Part shown: positions 13,136 through 13,343 of the stretch, piece after piece
How positions within the stretch are numbered: the first letter of the stretch is position 1
Layout: each line of letters opens with the position of its first letter
Source of the DNA: Methylococcus sp. UBA6136
GTDB lineage: Bacteria > Pseudomonadota > Gammaproteobacteria > Methylococcales > Methylococcaceae
NCBI GenBank assembly: GCA_002423305.1
Contig: DIVI01000111.1
Coordinates: forward strand, 1 to 13,343
DNA length: 13,343 nucleotides
Reading direction: 5' to 3'
Translations under genes and position numbers: made by a program
Notes under the pieces: model-generated
What the model was told of the DNA's origin: nothing
The model's database searches: none
Seen by the model: only the letters and a program-made list of their open reading frames with translations

Positions 13136-13343
13136 TATTTCTTACCCAATCCGTTACCCCATTCAGTGCCGCGTCCAAATGAGTCGGGTCGTTACCACCA
13201 GCCTGGGCCAGATCGGGCCGCCCACCGCCCTTGCCACCCACCTGGCAAGCCACGGCATTCACCAGGTCACCCGCCTTGACGCGCGCCACCTGATCCTTGG
13301 AGACGCCGGCAATTAGACTCACCTTGCCATCCGCCACGCTCCC
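13125..13343 (-). CDS. alaS: Alanyl-tRNA synthetase, C-terminal end (partial)
   Basis: The last 72 residues of AlaS, open to the window edge with its start outside. The sequence VSLIAGVSKDQVARVKAGDLV followed by a glycine-rich VGGKGGGRPDLAQAGG is the signature of the DHHA1 domain at the AlaS C-terminus, which helps dimerisation and tRNA handling. AlaS charges tRNA-Ala in the cytoplasm. The stop TGA is at 13125-13127, and lysC begins 29 bases later. The GGKGGGR loop also occurs in DHHA1 phosphoesterases, but the position before lysC and csrA makes AlaS the clear choice. Confidence 0.95.
   Translation of the reverse strand, partial: GSVADGKVSLIAGVSKDQVARVKAGDLVNAVACQVGGKGGGRPDLAQAGGNDPTHLDAALNGVTDWVRNNLS

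Overview
The window reads as chromosomal core DNA of a Gram-negative gammaproteobacterium. Lipid A genes show an outer membrane. The right-hand order alaS-lysC-csrA-tRNA-Ser and the block rpsP-rimM-trmD-rplS are typical of gammaproteobacteria. I cannot assign a genus. The run lpxA-gnnA-gnnB-lpxB is the arrangement known from Acidithiobacillus ferrooxidans, but that does not make this an Acidithiobacillus. Almost everything is on the minus strand, so transcription mostly runs from high to low coordinates.

Right part (13343 down to about 9200): the 3' end of alaS; lysC, an aspartokinase with a well-marked internal start for a regulatory subunit; csrA with its own leader and a likely extended -10 promoter; tRNA-Ser(GCU); then the ribosomal and RNA-modification operon rpsP-rimM-trmD-rplS behind a TATAAT box. 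That operon ends in two hairpins, the second a strong one.

Middle (9169 down to 1927): nine closely spaced or overlapping minus-strand genes: ogt, xerD, lpxA, gnnA, gnnB, lpxB, a GreA/GreB-family paralogue, a YgjP-like zinc metallopeptidase, and a membrane-anchored thioredoxin-like protein. The functional core is lpxA-gnnA-gnnB-lpxB. GnnA oxidises and GnnB transaminates UDP-GlcNAc to UDP-GlcNAc3N. LpxA can then N-acylate position 3, and LpxB condenses the units, giving a lipid A backbone with amide-linked instead of ester-linked acyl chains. The GreA/GreB-like protein lacks one of the two acidic tip residues needed for transcript cleavage.

Left part (1 to 1906): a partial minus-strand membrane protein and, divergent from it, a plus-strand gene for a P-loop ATPase of uncertain role, probably of the Sll1717-like group. 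They are separated by 277 bases holding a perfect inverted repeat. The ATPase gene converges on the end of the long minus-strand operon.

I see no CRISPR array, insertion sequence, prophage or clear mobile element. The points most worth following up are the diamino-sugar lipid A cassette, the altered Gre-like protein, the internal lysC start and the unassigned ATPase.
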